In this document: positions 10,286 to 19,859 of the stretch, piece after piece | Layout: each line of letters opens with the position of its first letter | Position numbering within the stretch: the stretch's first letter is position 1 | Assembly (NCBI GenBank): GCA_026399095.1 | Contig: JAPLRP010000077.1 | Location: forward strand, 1-64,000 | DNA length: 64,000 bases | Reading direction: 5' to 3' | Origin: Methylococcales bacterium | GTDB lineage: Bacteria; Pseudomonadota; Gammaproteobacteria; Methylococcales; Methylomonadaceae | The notes under the pieces: model-generated | The model's input: only the letters and a program-made list of their open reading frames with translations | Told to the model about the DNA's origin: nothing | Database searches by the model: none | Program-made: the position numbers and the translations under genes

Positions 10286-10720
10286 ATGAGTGACTATCAA
10301 CATATTTTACTTGCAGTAGATTTTTCTGAACAATGTCTTTTTGTCGCAGAGAAAGCCAAGGCACTAGCAAATAAATATCACGCTAAATTAAGCATTATTC
10401 ATGTTTTGGATAACATACCCATGCCGGATACTAATTATGGTGTTGTGATTCCTTTAGATCAAGATTCATTAGATGGCTTGTTAGGCGCAGAAAAAGCCAA
10501 ACTGATGACCATCGCTGATCATTTGGATGTTAATCTTGAAAATCGCTGGATGATTTGGGGTATTCCCAAAGATGAGATTATTAATATTGCAGACAAAGAG
10601 CAGGTTGATTTAATTGTAGTGGGTTCCCATGGTCGACATGGCTTAGCTTTGTTATTGGGTTCAACGGCTAATAGTATTTTACATCATGCCAAATGTGATG
10701 TACTAGCGGTTCGATTATAA
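10286..10720 (+). CDS. Universal stress protein, UspA family
   Basis: A 144-residue single-domain Usp. The N-terminal strand HILLAVDFSE is typical, and the C-terminal nucleotide-binding signature GSHGRHGLALLLGSTANSIL (G-2x-G-9x-GS/T) is intact, so an ATP-binding Usp is expected. A TTG codon lies directly in front in frame at 10283, but ATG at 10286 has a good AAAGGA site 8 nt upstream (10272-10277), so that start is preferred. It is monocistronic, with a 185-nt spacer to divergent dnaE. Its stress signal cannot be read from the sequence. Confidence 0.9.
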   Translation: MSDYQHILLAVDFSEQCLFVAEKAKALANKYHAKLSIIHVLDNIPMPDTNYGVVIPLDQDSLDGLLGAEKAKLMTIADHLDVNLENRWMIWGIPKDEIINIADKEQVDLIVVGSHGRHGLALLLGSTANSILHHAKCDVLAVRL

Positions 10721-10757
10721 GTTAGCGACCACTAATCGGCTTTACTCGCCGGGTTTA

Positions 10758-11432
10758 TCAGCGAAATATTCCAGGAATGAGGATCTTTTTCTCAAGCGCT
10801 CTCGCGATAAGTACAATAATGGAAACTAAACATAGATAAACCAGTGCTGCAAAAAAATAAGCCTTAAAGAATTGGAAGTTGGTAGAGGCCAATTCTTGAA
10901 CACGGGCAAAAAATTCAGTGTATTGGATCAAGAAAGCGATCGAGCTGTCTTTAAGATTATTTATGATCTGGTTGGTAAGAGCCGGTATGGATAAACGTAA
11001 TACTTGCGGCAAGGTAATCAGGCTAAATATTTGGCGATGATTAAAACCTTGCGCCTTGGCTGCTTCCAGTTCACTACGATCAAGTCCATTAAAAGCAGAG
11101 GTCAGATAAGCGGCATTATAAGCACCGACATTTAGCGTAAAGCCAATAACAGCGACAGTAAACGGAGTCAGCTTGATGCCCCATTGCGGCAAACCATAAT
11201 ACATAAGAAACAGCAGAACAATAAGCGGCATCCCAATAAAAAATGAGATATAGCCATTAATTAATCGCCTAATAATGCCCCTTTGGCTGAGGGTAAGATA
11301 GAAGACAACAACCCCCATTAAAAAACCGGTAAAACTAATCAGGCTGGCCAATTGCAATGTCTTGCCAAGGCCGGTCAGAATTAACGGCATTTGTTCCAGC
11401 AAATCGCTTATAAATCTAGCCCATTCGCTCAC
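10758..11432 (-). CDS. Polar amino-acid ABC transporter permease (second)
   Basis: A 224-residue inner-membrane protein of the HisMQ/GlnP family with about five membrane segments. The EAA loop that docks the ATPase is EAAKAQGFNHRQIFSLITLP. It overlaps the ATPase gene by 4 nt (ATGA junction at 11429-11432) and is the last gene of the operon substrate-binding protein - permease - ATPase - permease. Two different permease genes imply a heterodimeric channel like HisQM. The amino acid carried is not readable from the sequence. Confidence 0.88.
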   Translation of the reverse strand: MSEWARFISDLLEQMPLILTGLGKTLQLASLISFTGFLMGVVVFYLTLSQRGIIRRLINGYISFFIGMPLIVLLFLMYYGLPQWGIKLTPFTVAVIGFTLNVGAYNAAYLTSAFNGLDRSELEAAKAQGFNHRQIFSLITLPQVLRLSIPALTNQIINNLKDSSIAFLIQYTEFFARVQELASTNFQFFKAYFFAALVYLCLVSIIVLIARALEKKILIPGIFR

Positions 11433-12166
11433 GAAGTTGAAGCCTCACGTTCAAAGAAGGAGCGGATTTGTGGGTCAGAATGATTGTTACAAAGATTCTC
11501 AAAAGTATCTTCCGCCTTGATAATGCCATGATCCAAGAAAGCAACGCGTTCGGATAGATAGCGTCCCAGTAACAAATCATGGGTCACGCACATAATCGTT
11601 ACGTTATCGCGATGGAGGTTTTTAATCAGCATGGCCACTTCACGAGACATGATCGGGTCTAGAGCAGAGGTAGGTTCATCAAACACAACCACAGCAGGAT
11701 CCATAGCCAAAGCACGTGCAAGAGCGACACGTTGCTTTTGCCCCCCCGAAATTTGCGAAGGATACTTGTCACAATGGATCGCCATATCAAGACGAGACAA
11801 TTCATGTAAAGCTTTTTCTTTAGCCTCGCTACGGCTCATGCCGCGTATTTTACGCAGTGCCAGCGTAACATTTTCCAGCACAGTTAGATGTCGATAAAGT
11901 GCAAATTGCTGAAATACAAAGCCGATACTTTGACGCAGTGCACGCACATCAACCTCGGGCTTGGTAATATCTTCACCACGAAAAATGATCGTGCCTGAAG
12001 TTGGTTCGATCAGCCGGTTTAAGCAACGCAGTAACGTTGACTTGCCACAACCGGAGGGCCCCATCACCACTTTTACATCGCCCTCAACCAGACTTAGATT
12101 AACCCCTGCCAGTACAGTTTGTTTATCGAATACTTTGACCAAATTATTTATCTCAATCAACGCCAT
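11429..12166 (-). CDS. Polar amino-acid ABC transporter ATP-binding protein
   Basis: A 245-residue ATPase of the GlnQ/HisP group. Walker A is GPSGCGKST (36-44), the Q-loop is in FVFQQFALY, the signature is ISGGQ (139-143), Walker B is VVVFDEP (159-165) and the H-loop is CVTHD. It lies between the two permease genes, 30 nt downstream of the first and overlapping the second by 4 nt. It drives uptake of a polar amino acid delivered by the lipoprotein encoded upstream. Confidence 0.93.
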   Translation of the reverse strand: MALIEINNLVKVFDKQTVLAGVNLSLVEGDVKVVMGPSGCGKSTLLRCLNRLIEPTSGTIIFRGEDITKPEVDVRALRQSIGFVFQQFALYRHLTVLENVTLALRKIRGMSRSEAKEKALHELSRLDMAIHCDKYPSQISGGQKQRVALARALAMDPAVVVFDEPTSALDPIMSREVAMLIKNLHRDNVTIMCVTHDLLLGRYLSERVAFLDHGIIKAEDTFENLCNNHSDPQIRSFFEREASTS

Positions 12167-12196
12167 GAAGCTTCCTTTGAGGTGATATGTTTGCTT

Positions 12197-12850
12197 TCAT
12201 TTAGGCTCTAAACCCGGGACACGGTAGTGGCGCTCGAGTAATTGCAAGCCAGCGAGGAAAATACGATAAATGACAAAGTACAAAATGCCTACAGCAAAAT
12301 AGATTTCGATACCCCGCATTGTAGTAGAGGCTAAGTTCATTGCTTGTTTGGTGATTTCAGGTATGCCAACGGTATAGGCGAACGGAGAATATTTTAAAAC
12401 GGTCGTAAACTCATTCACCATGCCAGGAAAGGCAAAACGTATCATCTGGGGAAATTCTATAGAAATTAAGATTTGTAGGCGGCTCATTCCCATAGACTGG
12501 GCGGCAATAATTTCCGAGGCATCCACTAAATCCAGCGCGCCGCGAAAGACCTCCGCAATATAAGCACCCGCAATCAATCCCAAACTAAGGGCCATTGCCA
12601 ATAAGGGGGGGACTTTTAGGCCAGACATGGGCAAGCCAAAATAGACCATAAAAAGTAAGACCAGTACCGGTATTGCACGAAATATATAGGTAAAACTATC
12701 AAGTAAAAATCGGAGTCCTGGAAAGCTAAGTCGACGCAAACCGACGACGATAAGGCCGACGACCAATCCAGTGGCACTGCATGTTAGCGTAACCAGGACC
12801 GTATAGTTGACACCTTGAATGAGTTGTAAAACAATATCAAGAAAGCTCAT
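12197..12850 (-). CDS. Polar amino-acid ABC transporter permease (first)
   Basis: A 217-residue HisMQ/GlnP-family permease with an N-terminal membrane helix (YTVLVTLTCSATGLVVGLIVV) and an EAA loop near SEIIAAQSMGMSRLQILISIEFP. It follows the binding-protein gene by 19 nt and precedes the ATPase gene. It presumably pairs with the permease at 10758-11432, which has only moderate resemblance to it by eye. Confidence 0.88.
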   Translation of the reverse strand: MSFLDIVLQLIQGVNYTVLVTLTCSATGLVVGLIVVGLRRLSFPGLRFLLDSFTYIFRAIPVLVLLFMVYFGLPMSGLKVPPLLAMALSLGLIAGAYIAEVFRGALDLVDASEIIAAQSMGMSRLQILISIEFPQMIRFAFPGMVNEFTTVLKYSPFAYTVGIPEITKQAMNLASTTMRGIEIYFAVGILYFVIYRIFLAGLQLLERHYRVPGLEPK

Positions 12851-12869
12851 AAGCCGTATCGTAATTGAC

Positions 12870-13709
<840 letters not shown>

Positions 13710-13775
13710 CTACTATCGGCATCGATGTGCCAAACTGATATGCTGCTGTCAGATAAATTAGAGGAGGAGTCTTGG

Positions 13776-14017
13776 ATGAATATTAAACGAATAGGTATAG
13801 ATCTGGCAAAAGAAGTTTTCAAGTACACTGAGTGGATAGCCCAAAAAAGGTACTCGTACGTAAATAATTACGAAGGTCGCAAATGGTGACTTATTTTGTA
13901 AAAACATCCCCTTGCTTAATTGGTATGGAAGCCTGCGTTAGTGCGCATTACTGCGTAAAAGAACCACAAAAGCAAGGGCTGTTTTTATCGGTACTTTTTA
14001 TTTTTTACTCGCTCTGA
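13776..14017 (+). pseudogene. IS110-family transposase remnant
   Basis: The first frame opens with MNIKRIGIDLAKEVF, the usual N-terminus of IS110-type DEDD transposases with the first catalytic Asp in GIDLAK, behind a strong GAGGAGG site (13761-13767). It derails after about 37 codons and stops at 13889. A second frame from 13883 encodes CLIGMEACVSAHYCVKE, which matches the conserved IGMEACGSAHYWAR block found further along the same family, then ends at 14017. The middle and the whole C-terminal half are missing. This is therefore a deleted and frameshifted relic of a protein normally over 300 residues long. Confidence 0.8.
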
Positions 14018-14529
14018 ATAAAAGATAGCCAAATATCTTGACCCAATTCTTCAGTAATACCCATAATTAAAAAAAATGCCTACAATTTTTAGATTATTGA
14101 ATGCTTAAAGCTTGGCAGGATTGAAAAAATAATTATTTGTACTAATATTTAACTGCTTGAAGTGATTTGGTAGTCGTACTCAAGTGTTTAAACTTAATTC
14201 TCATACTGCCGGACTCTTGTTAGAGTCAGTTGATAAAGTTTATCTGCTGGGGGGTAGACCTATTCGCTTGCTAAAAGGACTAATAAAAGCAGGGCAGTAT
14301 TGAGAGTTATTTACAACAAAATAGAGTTTTTTTGAAAGGGGGGAATGCATCCCATTTTTTCATAATAAACTTTGTTTGGAGTGAGTATTTTAATAAACTT
14401 AATTAAGTGAATTTGAAAGATTAGTGATTTAAATAAAGGAATTATCTATTTTCAATTCATATCATCAAGCTAAGCATGTATGATATGAATATATTAATCA
14501 TGTCAATCATATTGTATTTTATTATTTAA
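14018..14529 (+). other. Gene-free, structured spacer upstream of rnr
   Basis: These 512 nt are AT-rich and carry no credible gene. Two features stand out. A hairpin GACTCT-TGTT-AGAGTC lies at 14212-14227. It is enclosed by a longer-range pairing of CTCATACTGCC (about 14200-14210) with GGCAGTATTGAG (about 14292-14304), which differ by one unpaired base. A T7 run follows at about 14327-14333. This would suit a small structured RNA or attenuator ahead of rnr, but no known RNA family was recognised. The rnr start has no strong ribosome site. Confidence 0.35.
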
Positions 14530-16794
14530 ATGCCCTCGAAGTCTAAAAAAGACGTTGATTTTAATTCAACAAATGATCCATACGCTCAGCGCGAAGCCGA
14601 AAAGTATGAAAACCCCATTCCTAGTCGTGAGTTAATACTCTCTGCCCTAGAACACGCCGGCAAACCTTTGTCTCGCGTTGATATTGCCGAAACTTTCAAG
14701 CTCGATAATGAAGAAGGCTTGGAGGCACTCCGGCGGCGCTTAAGGGCAATGGAAAGAGATGGGCAGCTATTGTTTAATCGCAGTCAGCAATATTGTCTGG
14801 TTAATAATAAAGATTTAATTGTAGGCAGAATTATAGGTCATCCCGATGGTTTTGGGTTTGTCAGGCCCGATGATGGTTCGGATGATTTGTATTTGTCGCC
14901 CCGGGAAATGAATCCTTTACTGCATAATGACCGAGCAATGGTACGTATTGCAGGTATCGATAAAAAAGGCCGCCGTGAAGGCGCTATTGTTGAGATTCTG
15001 GAAAGAAACACCCATCAAATAGTCGGTCGACTCTATAAAGAAGACGGCTTTACCTACGTTGTACCCGATAACAAGAATATAGCGCAAACCCTTTTAGTCC
15101 AGAAAGGTGGTGCAGGCAAGGCCAAGCAAGGTCAAATTGTTATCGCTGAAATTACTGACCAACCAACTAAATTAAGACAACCTATCGGCAGAATAATTGA
15201 AGTTTTGGGAGACCATCTTGCTCCTGGTATGGAAATTGAAATGGCTATTCGGTCTCATGAATTGCCTAATGTATGGCCAGAAGCATTGCTTGAAGAAATC
15301 AAATCCTTAAGCGCTGAAGTACCAGAATCAGCCAAAGAAAATCGTGTTGATTTGCGAGATACTGCTTTAGTAACCATTGATGGTGAAGATGCCCGTGATT
15401 TTGATGACGCTGTATATTGTAAAAAAACACCCAAAGGCTGGAAGTTACTGGTGGCCATTGCCGATGTTTCGCATTATGTGCAAGTTAACAGTGAATTAGA
15501 CAAAGAAGCCAAAAATCGCAGCACGTCTGTTTATTTCCCTGAGCAAGTTATCCCCATGCTGCCGGAAATATTATCAAACGGTTTATGCTCGCTTAATCCG
15601 CATGTCGATCGTTTATGTATGGTATGTGAGCTGTTTATTGATGAACAAGGCAAAGTATTACGCACGCGCTTTTTCGATGCAGTGATGCGTTCTCATGCAC
15701 GTTTAACGTATACAGAAGTCGCCAGTATATTGGTTGATGGTGATGATAAGCTGGCAGAAAAATACAAGCATGTGATGCCGCATTTACGTGAACTTTACGC
15801 ACTTTATAAAGTGATGCGTATCAGTCGTGAAGAGCGCGGAGCAATGGATTTTGATACCCAGGAAACACGCATACTCTTTGGTAAGGACCGTAAAATAGAG
15901 AAAATAATACCGGTAGTGCGTAACGACGCTCATAAACTGATTGAAGAGTTTATGATCACCGCTAACAGTGCCGCTGCCCGATATTTAAACGCAAAAAAAA
16001 TACCCAAACTGTTACGAATACATGAAGGTCCCAGTGTCGATAAATTACTTAACCTGAAAACCTTTTTAGGTGAGCTGGGCTTAAAATTCGGGGGTGGTGT
16101 TCATCCAACGCCATTGGACTATATGCACTTGGTTGATGCTGTTAAAGACAGGCCGGATGCCCATTTAATTCAGACAGTTTTGTTACGCTCGATGTCACAA
16201 GCAGTCTATAGTCCGGATATGAAAGGTCATTTTGGATTAGCCTTGGATGCTTATGCGCATTTTACTTCGCCTATTCGACGTTACCCCGATTTATTGGTAC
16301 ATAGAGCTATTCGCCATTGTTTACTGGATAAAAAAATAGAAAATTTTGTCTATGGCGTACCTGAAATGATTCTTTTGGGTGAGCATTGTTCAGCCAATGA
16401 GCGACGAGCTGATGAGGCGACCCGCGATGTGGTCAGTTGGCTTAAATGTGAATACATGATGGATAAAATCGGTGAAGAGTTCTCCGGTATTATTTCAGCA
16501 GTCACCTCTTTTGGTTTCTTTGTTGAACTGGCAGAAATTTACGTAGAAGGATTAGTTCACATCAGTAATTTGGGGCAAGATTATTATCATTTTGATCCAA
16601 CCAGTCACCAGTTAAAAGGTGAACGTACAGGAATGAATTTTCGCTTGGGTGATAGCGTCAAAATCAAGGTAGCTCGTGTTGATCTTGATGAAAAGAAAAT
16701 GGATTTTGAATTGCTGCAAAAAGACAGTGCTGCAAAAAAAGCAGTTGCCAGTGATAAGCCTAAAAAAAGACGTCGTAAAAAGAAACCAAGTTAA
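14530..16794 (+). CDS. rnr: Ribonuclease R
   Basis: A 754-residue RNase R, the processive 3'-5' exonuclease that digests structured RNA. Domains in order: N-terminal winged helix (about 34-90), cold-shock/OB domains (about 97-240), RNB catalytic domain with the acidic motif DGEDARDFDD (284-293), and the S1 domain (GIISAVTSFGFFVELAEIYVEG, about 660-735). The tail is Lys/Arg-rich (KKRRRKKKPS). It is somewhat shorter than the E. coli enzyme (813). The neighbour rlmB downstream is the classical rnr-rlmB pairing, but the 132-nt gap suggests rlmB may have its own promoter. Confidence 0.95.
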   Translation: MPSKSKKDVDFNSTNDPYAQREAEKYENPIPSRELILSALEHAGKPLSRVDIAETFKLDNEEGLEALRRRLRAMERDGQLLFNRSQQYCLVNNKDLIVGRIIGHPDGFGFVRPDDGSDDLYLSPREMNPLLHNDRAMVRIAGIDKKGRREGAIVEILERNTHQIVGRLYKEDGFTYVVPDNKNIAQTLLVQKGGAGKAKQGQIVIAEITDQPTKLRQPIGRIIEVLGDHLAPGMEIEMAIRSHELPNVWPEALLEEIKSLSAEVPESAKENRVDLRDTALVTIDGEDARDFDDAVYCKKTPKGWKLLVAIADVSHYVQVNSELDKEAKNRSTSVYFPEQVIPMLPEILSNGLCSLNPHVDRLCMVCELFIDEQGKVLRTRFFDAVMRSHARLTYTEVASILVDGDDKLAEKYKHVMPHLRELYALYKVMRISREERGAMDFDTQETRILFGKDRKIEKIIPVVRNDAHKLIEEFMITANSAAARYLNAKKIPKLLRIHEGPSVDKLLNLKTFLGELGLKFGGGVHPTPLDYMHLVDAVKDRPDAHLIQTVLLRSMSQAVYSPDMKGHFGLALDAYAHFTSPIRRYPDLLVHRAIRHCLLDKKIENFVYGVPEMILLGEHCSANERRADEATRDVVSWLKCEYMMDKIGEEFSGIISAVTSFGFFVELAEIYVEGLVHISNLGQDYYHFDPTSHQLKGERTGMNFRLGDSVKIKVARVDLDEKKMDFELLQKDSAAKKAVASDKPKKRRRKKKPS

Positions 16795-16926
16795 GTTTGT
16801 TTTAATGTAAACTTCATATTACCTGCTTATTTTCAATCTGAATATTGGGAATAAGCAACCTGACTAAGTGTTAGTATCGCTTATCCAAAGAACAATCAAA
16901 TCTAAGAATCCCCAACGTTATAACAC

Positions 16927-17676
16927 ATGAAATCAAGCAGATTATTTGGCCTACATTCAGTACAAGCCGCACTGGATTACTCCCCTAAAAAAATTCACAA
17001 GGCCTGGGTGGATAGCGGTCGGCAAGATAAACGCCTGACGCAGGCGGTAAATGATTTACTGGACTTGGGTATAGAGCCAGAAAAAGTTGATAGAAAAAGA
17101 CTCGATCGTTTGGCGGATACCAATAATCACCAAGGTATCGTTATTGAAGTTGAAATGCCGGGTGAATTGTCAGAGAGTGACTTAAAAGCAGCTGTTGAAA
17201 ACTTAGCAAGTCCGGCCTTGTTTTTAGTACTGGATAATGTTCAAGATCCACATAATTTAGGCGCCTGTCTTAGAACAGCCGATGCAACCGGCGTACATGG
17301 CGTTATTATTACCAAAGATAATGCGACCGGTATTACGCCGACGGTCTGTAAAGTGGCTAGTGGCGCAGCGGAAACCGTACCGGTCTATCAAGTCACCAAT
17401 TTAGCCCGTACCTTGCGCTGGTTAAAAGGCGAGGGCTTATGGATTATGGGTGCAGATGGGGAAACTTCGCAAACCGTTTATACCACTGATTTTACCCTTC
17501 CTTTGGCTTTGGTAGTCGGTACAGAGGGTAAAGGCTTGAGACGCTTAACCAAAGAACAATGTGATATGTTGGTCGCTATACCCATGATGGGGCAGGTAGA
17601 AAGTCTTAATTTATCAGTTGCCACCGGTGTGCTGCTTTATGAAGCCGTGCGTCAGAGATTATCGGCTGTTAAGTAA
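16927..17676 (+). CDS. rlmB: 23S rRNA (guanosine-2'-O)-methyltransferase RlmB
   Basis: A 249-residue SpoU-family knotted methyltransferase. An N-terminal RNA-recognition domain (FGLHSVQAALDY) is followed by the three SpoU motifs: NLGACLRTAD, LVVGTEGKGL and IPMMGQVESLNLSVATGVLLYE. The E. coli enzyme methylates G2251 in the peptidyl-transferase P-loop. It lies downstream of rnr as in many gammaproteobacteria. Its stop codon shares one base with the ccmA start (TAATG at 17674-17678), so ccmA is probably translated with it. Confidence 0.94.
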   Translation: MKSSRLFGLHSVQAALDYSPKKIHKAWVDSGRQDKRLTQAVNDLLDLGIEPEKVDRKRLDRLADTNNHQGIVIEVEMPGELSESDLKAAVENLASPALFLVLDNVQDPHNLGACLRTADATGVHGVIITKDNATGITPTVCKVASGAAETVPVYQVTNLARTLRWLKGEGLWIMGADGETSQTVYTTDFTLPLALVVGTEGKGLRRLTKEQCDMLVAIPMMGQVESLNLSVATGVLLYEAVRQRLSAVK

Positions 17677-18299
17677 TGCAGATAAAATCGACCGTCTTGT
17701 TGCAAGGTGTTGATCTAAGCTGTATCCGAGATGATCGGGTATTATTTGAAGGGCTTTCTTTTGAGTTAAACGCCGGTCAGGTCTTATTGTTGGAAGGCAA
17801 AAATGGCAGTGGTAAAACCTCGTTGTTACGTATTTTATGTGGCTTTAGAGAAGCGGATGCCGGTCAGGTAAAATGGTGTGGTGATGCGATTAATGATGCT
17901 GACTATTACGTCGATATGGCTTATGTCGGTCATTTGGATGGCGTAAAAAAAGAATTAACGGTATTAGAAAACCTGAGAGTCTCTTTAGCCTTAGGTCAAG
18001 CAGGGCAGTATTCCATTCAGCAAGCACTCGCTAAAGTGCACCTAGATGACTTTGATGATGCTTTGGTACAAACCTTGTCAGCAGGACAAAAAAGACGCTT
18101 ATCACTAGCCAGATTATTAATAACCAAAAATCGCTTATGGATTTTGGACGAGCCTTTTACCTCACTGGACAAAGCCGGTATTGCTTTAATTGAAGCGTTA
18201 ATGATTGAGCATTGTGCAGTCGGCGGTATGATTGTTTTAACATCGCATCACGACATCAACTTACCCGAGGTTGATGTGCAGCGTATTTTATTATCCTAA
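17676..18299 (+). CDS. ccmA: Heme exporter ATP-binding protein CcmA
   Basis: A 207-residue ABC ATPase with Walker A GKNGSGKT (41-48), signature LSAGQKRRLSLARLL, Walker B LWILDEP and an H-loop in LTSHH. The short length and the partner ccmB directly behind (1-nt overlap at 18299) identify CcmA of cytochrome c maturation system I. With CcmB, CcmC and CcmD it releases holo-CcmE from the membrane complex. Here the pair stands alone behind rlmB without ccmC-ccmH. Confidence 0.9.
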   Translation: MQIKSTVLLQGVDLSCIRDDRVLFEGLSFELNAGQVLLLEGKNGSGKTSLLRILCGFREADAGQVKWCGDAINDADYYVDMAYVGHLDGVKKELTVLENLRVSLALGQAGQYSIQQALAKVHLDDFDDALVQTLSAGQKRRLSLARLLITKNRLWILDEPFTSLDKAGIALIEALMIEHCAVGGMIVLTSHHDINLPEVDVQRILLS

Positions 18300-18973
18300 T
18301 GTCTTTATCAAACGCATTTTTCGCCATCATCCGACGAGATTTAGTCTTGGCTTTACGCCGTCGATCAGAAGTCGCTAATCCCTTATTGTTTTTTATTTTG
18401 GTGATTACGCTTTTTCCTTTGGGAATTGGTGCTCAACCGCATTTATTACAAGCCATTGCTCCCGGGATAATCTGGGTATCTGCTTTGTTGGCGGCTATGT
18501 TGTCATTGGATAGTTTGTTTCGTTCAGATTTTGATGACGGCTCATTGGAACAAATTTTATTAAGCTCACATCCCGCCTCAATTTTAGTTTTGGCCAAGAT
18601 TATTGCGCATTGGTTAGTCACCGGCTTGCCTTTATTGATTGTTGCGCCATTATTAGCTATTTTCTTAGGGATGCCCACGCATTCTTTAGGCATTTTATTA
18701 CTAACCTTATTGCTGGGAACCCCGGTATTAAGTTTGATAGGTGCCATTGGCGTTGCGCTGACCGTAGGCTTGCGTAGAGGCGGCATGATCTTGTCTTTAC
18801 TGGTTTTGCCGTTATATGTACCGGTACTTATTTTTGCCAGTAATGCCGTCGAAATTGCCGGTAGTGGCATGCCTGTTACTGCTCAGATTAATATTTTAAT
18901 TTCAATTTTAATTATGGCGACAGTACTTGCTCCTTGGCCAACAGCAGCCGCACTAAAAATGAGTATTAATTGA
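18299..18973 (+). CDS. ccmB: Heme exporter permease CcmB
   Basis: A 224-residue polytopic membrane protein with about six helices and the CcmB hallmark of an early charged stretch (IIRRDLVLALRRRSEVANPL) followed by FFILVITLFPLGIG. It overlaps ccmA by one base. It is the membrane partner of CcmA in cytochrome c biogenesis. No ccmC follows; 238 nt of non-coding DNA with an inverted repeat come next, so the rest of the ccm set must be elsewhere or upstream rearrangement has split it. Confidence 0.9.
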   Translation: MSLSNAFFAIIRRDLVLALRRRSEVANPLLFFILVITLFPLGIGAQPHLLQAIAPGIIWVSALLAAMLSLDSLFRSDFDDGSLEQILLSSHPASILVLAKIIAHWLVTGLPLLIVAPLLAIFLGMPTHSLGILLLTLLLGTPVLSLIGAIGVALTVGLRRGGMILSLLVLPLYVPVLIFASNAVEIAGSGMPVTAQINILISILIMATVLAPWPTAAALKMSIN

Positions 18974-19024
18974 TTCTTGTATCTTTTATAGCCGATTACA
19001 ATTAATTCTGGAAAAATCATTTGA

Positions 19025-19141
19025 TCCACGAAAAACACAAAAAGTACTAACGTTTCAAAAAGCTATAATAAGTTGCTCGTTACCTAATGGGTGATAGGCT
19101 TTGGAATATAACCGATTAATTACTTTCGTGCTTTTCGTGGA
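19025..19141. repeat. Inverted repeat pair flanking 89 nt between ccmB and dhaL
   Basis: TCCACGAAAAACAC (19025-19038) is matched in reverse complement by GTGCTTTTCGTGGA (19128-19141) with a single mismatch. A-rich extensions (AAAAAGTA / TACTTTC) make the similarity longer. The CCACGAAAAxCACGAAA motif is familiar to me as a dispersed intergenic repeat in environmental proteobacteria (recalled, not searched). The pair may be a MITE-like or REP-like element, and it marks the boundary between the ccmAB and dha loci. Confidence 0.6.
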
Positions 19142-19211
19142 CTAATTAAGGTTTTTAGATTAATCAGATTATTCTTAAAAATATAAAAATATCCATCAAC
19201 TGGAGATTATC

Positions 19212-19859
19212 ATGAGCTTTACTCCCGCATTATTGCCCAGCCTGATTGAGGCTATACAATTAGTTATCGAAGCAAATGCTGAAGAAGTGTCAGCATTGGA
19301 TCAAGCAATTGGTGATGGTGATCACGTCACCAATTTACAGCGAGGGCTTGAAGCATTAATGGCCGAGCGTGTTGAGTTAAGTGAAATGGATTGGGCCGCT
19401 GCCTTTCAAAAAATGGGTATGAGTTTAATGTCATCAGTGGGAGGAGCCTCCGGTTCTTTGTATGGCACTTTGTTTTTAGCGCTCAGTAAAGCCGCAAAAG
19501 ACCAAGATTTAAACTTACATAGCTTTGCTGGTATTTTTAATCGTGGGGTTGATGCGGTTAAGCAAAGGGGTAGGGCAGTTGCCGGCGAAAAAACAATGTT
19601 GGATGTTTATATTCCGGTCGCAGATTATCTTCAAACAGCGGCCTCAAAGTCAGTGCCATTATCTGACGTATTAGCCACTGTTGCGCAAGTTGCTATTGCA
19701 GGTATGGAGTCAACACGCGACATGTTGGCAACCAAGGGGCGTGCTTCATTTTTAGAAGAGCGCTCAAGAGGTCACATTGATGCCGGTGCTAAAACCGGTC
19801 AATTAATGATTTGTGCCATTGTTGATGTATTGACTAAACAACTAACAACCCCAGCGTAA
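19212..19859 (+). CDS. dhaL: Dihydroxyacetone kinase, ADP/ATP-binding subunit DhaL
   Basis: A 215-residue DhaL. The Mg-nucleotide site is the Asp-rich loop AIGDGDH (residues 32-38), and the second signature SSVGGASGSLYGTLFL follows at about 74-89. DhaL hands a phosphate to dihydroxyacetone bound covalently on DhaK. A GGAG site lies 7 nt before the ATG. The gene faces dhaK head-on: their 3' ends overlap by 18 nt (19842-19859), so the two subunits are not co-transcribed. No DhaM (PTS partner) is present nearby, so the phosphoryl donor, ATP or a distant PTS protein, is open. Confidence 0.92.
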   Translation: MSFTPALLPSLIEAIQLVIEANAEEVSALDQAIGDGDHVTNLQRGLEALMAERVELSEMDWAAAFQKMGMSLMSSVGGASGSLYGTLFLALSKAAKDQDLNLHSFAGIFNRGVDAVKQRGRAVAGEKTMLDVYIPVADYLQTAASKSVPLSDVLATVAQVAIAGMESTRDMLATKGRASFLEERSRGHIDAGAKTGQLMICAIVDVLTKQLTTPA

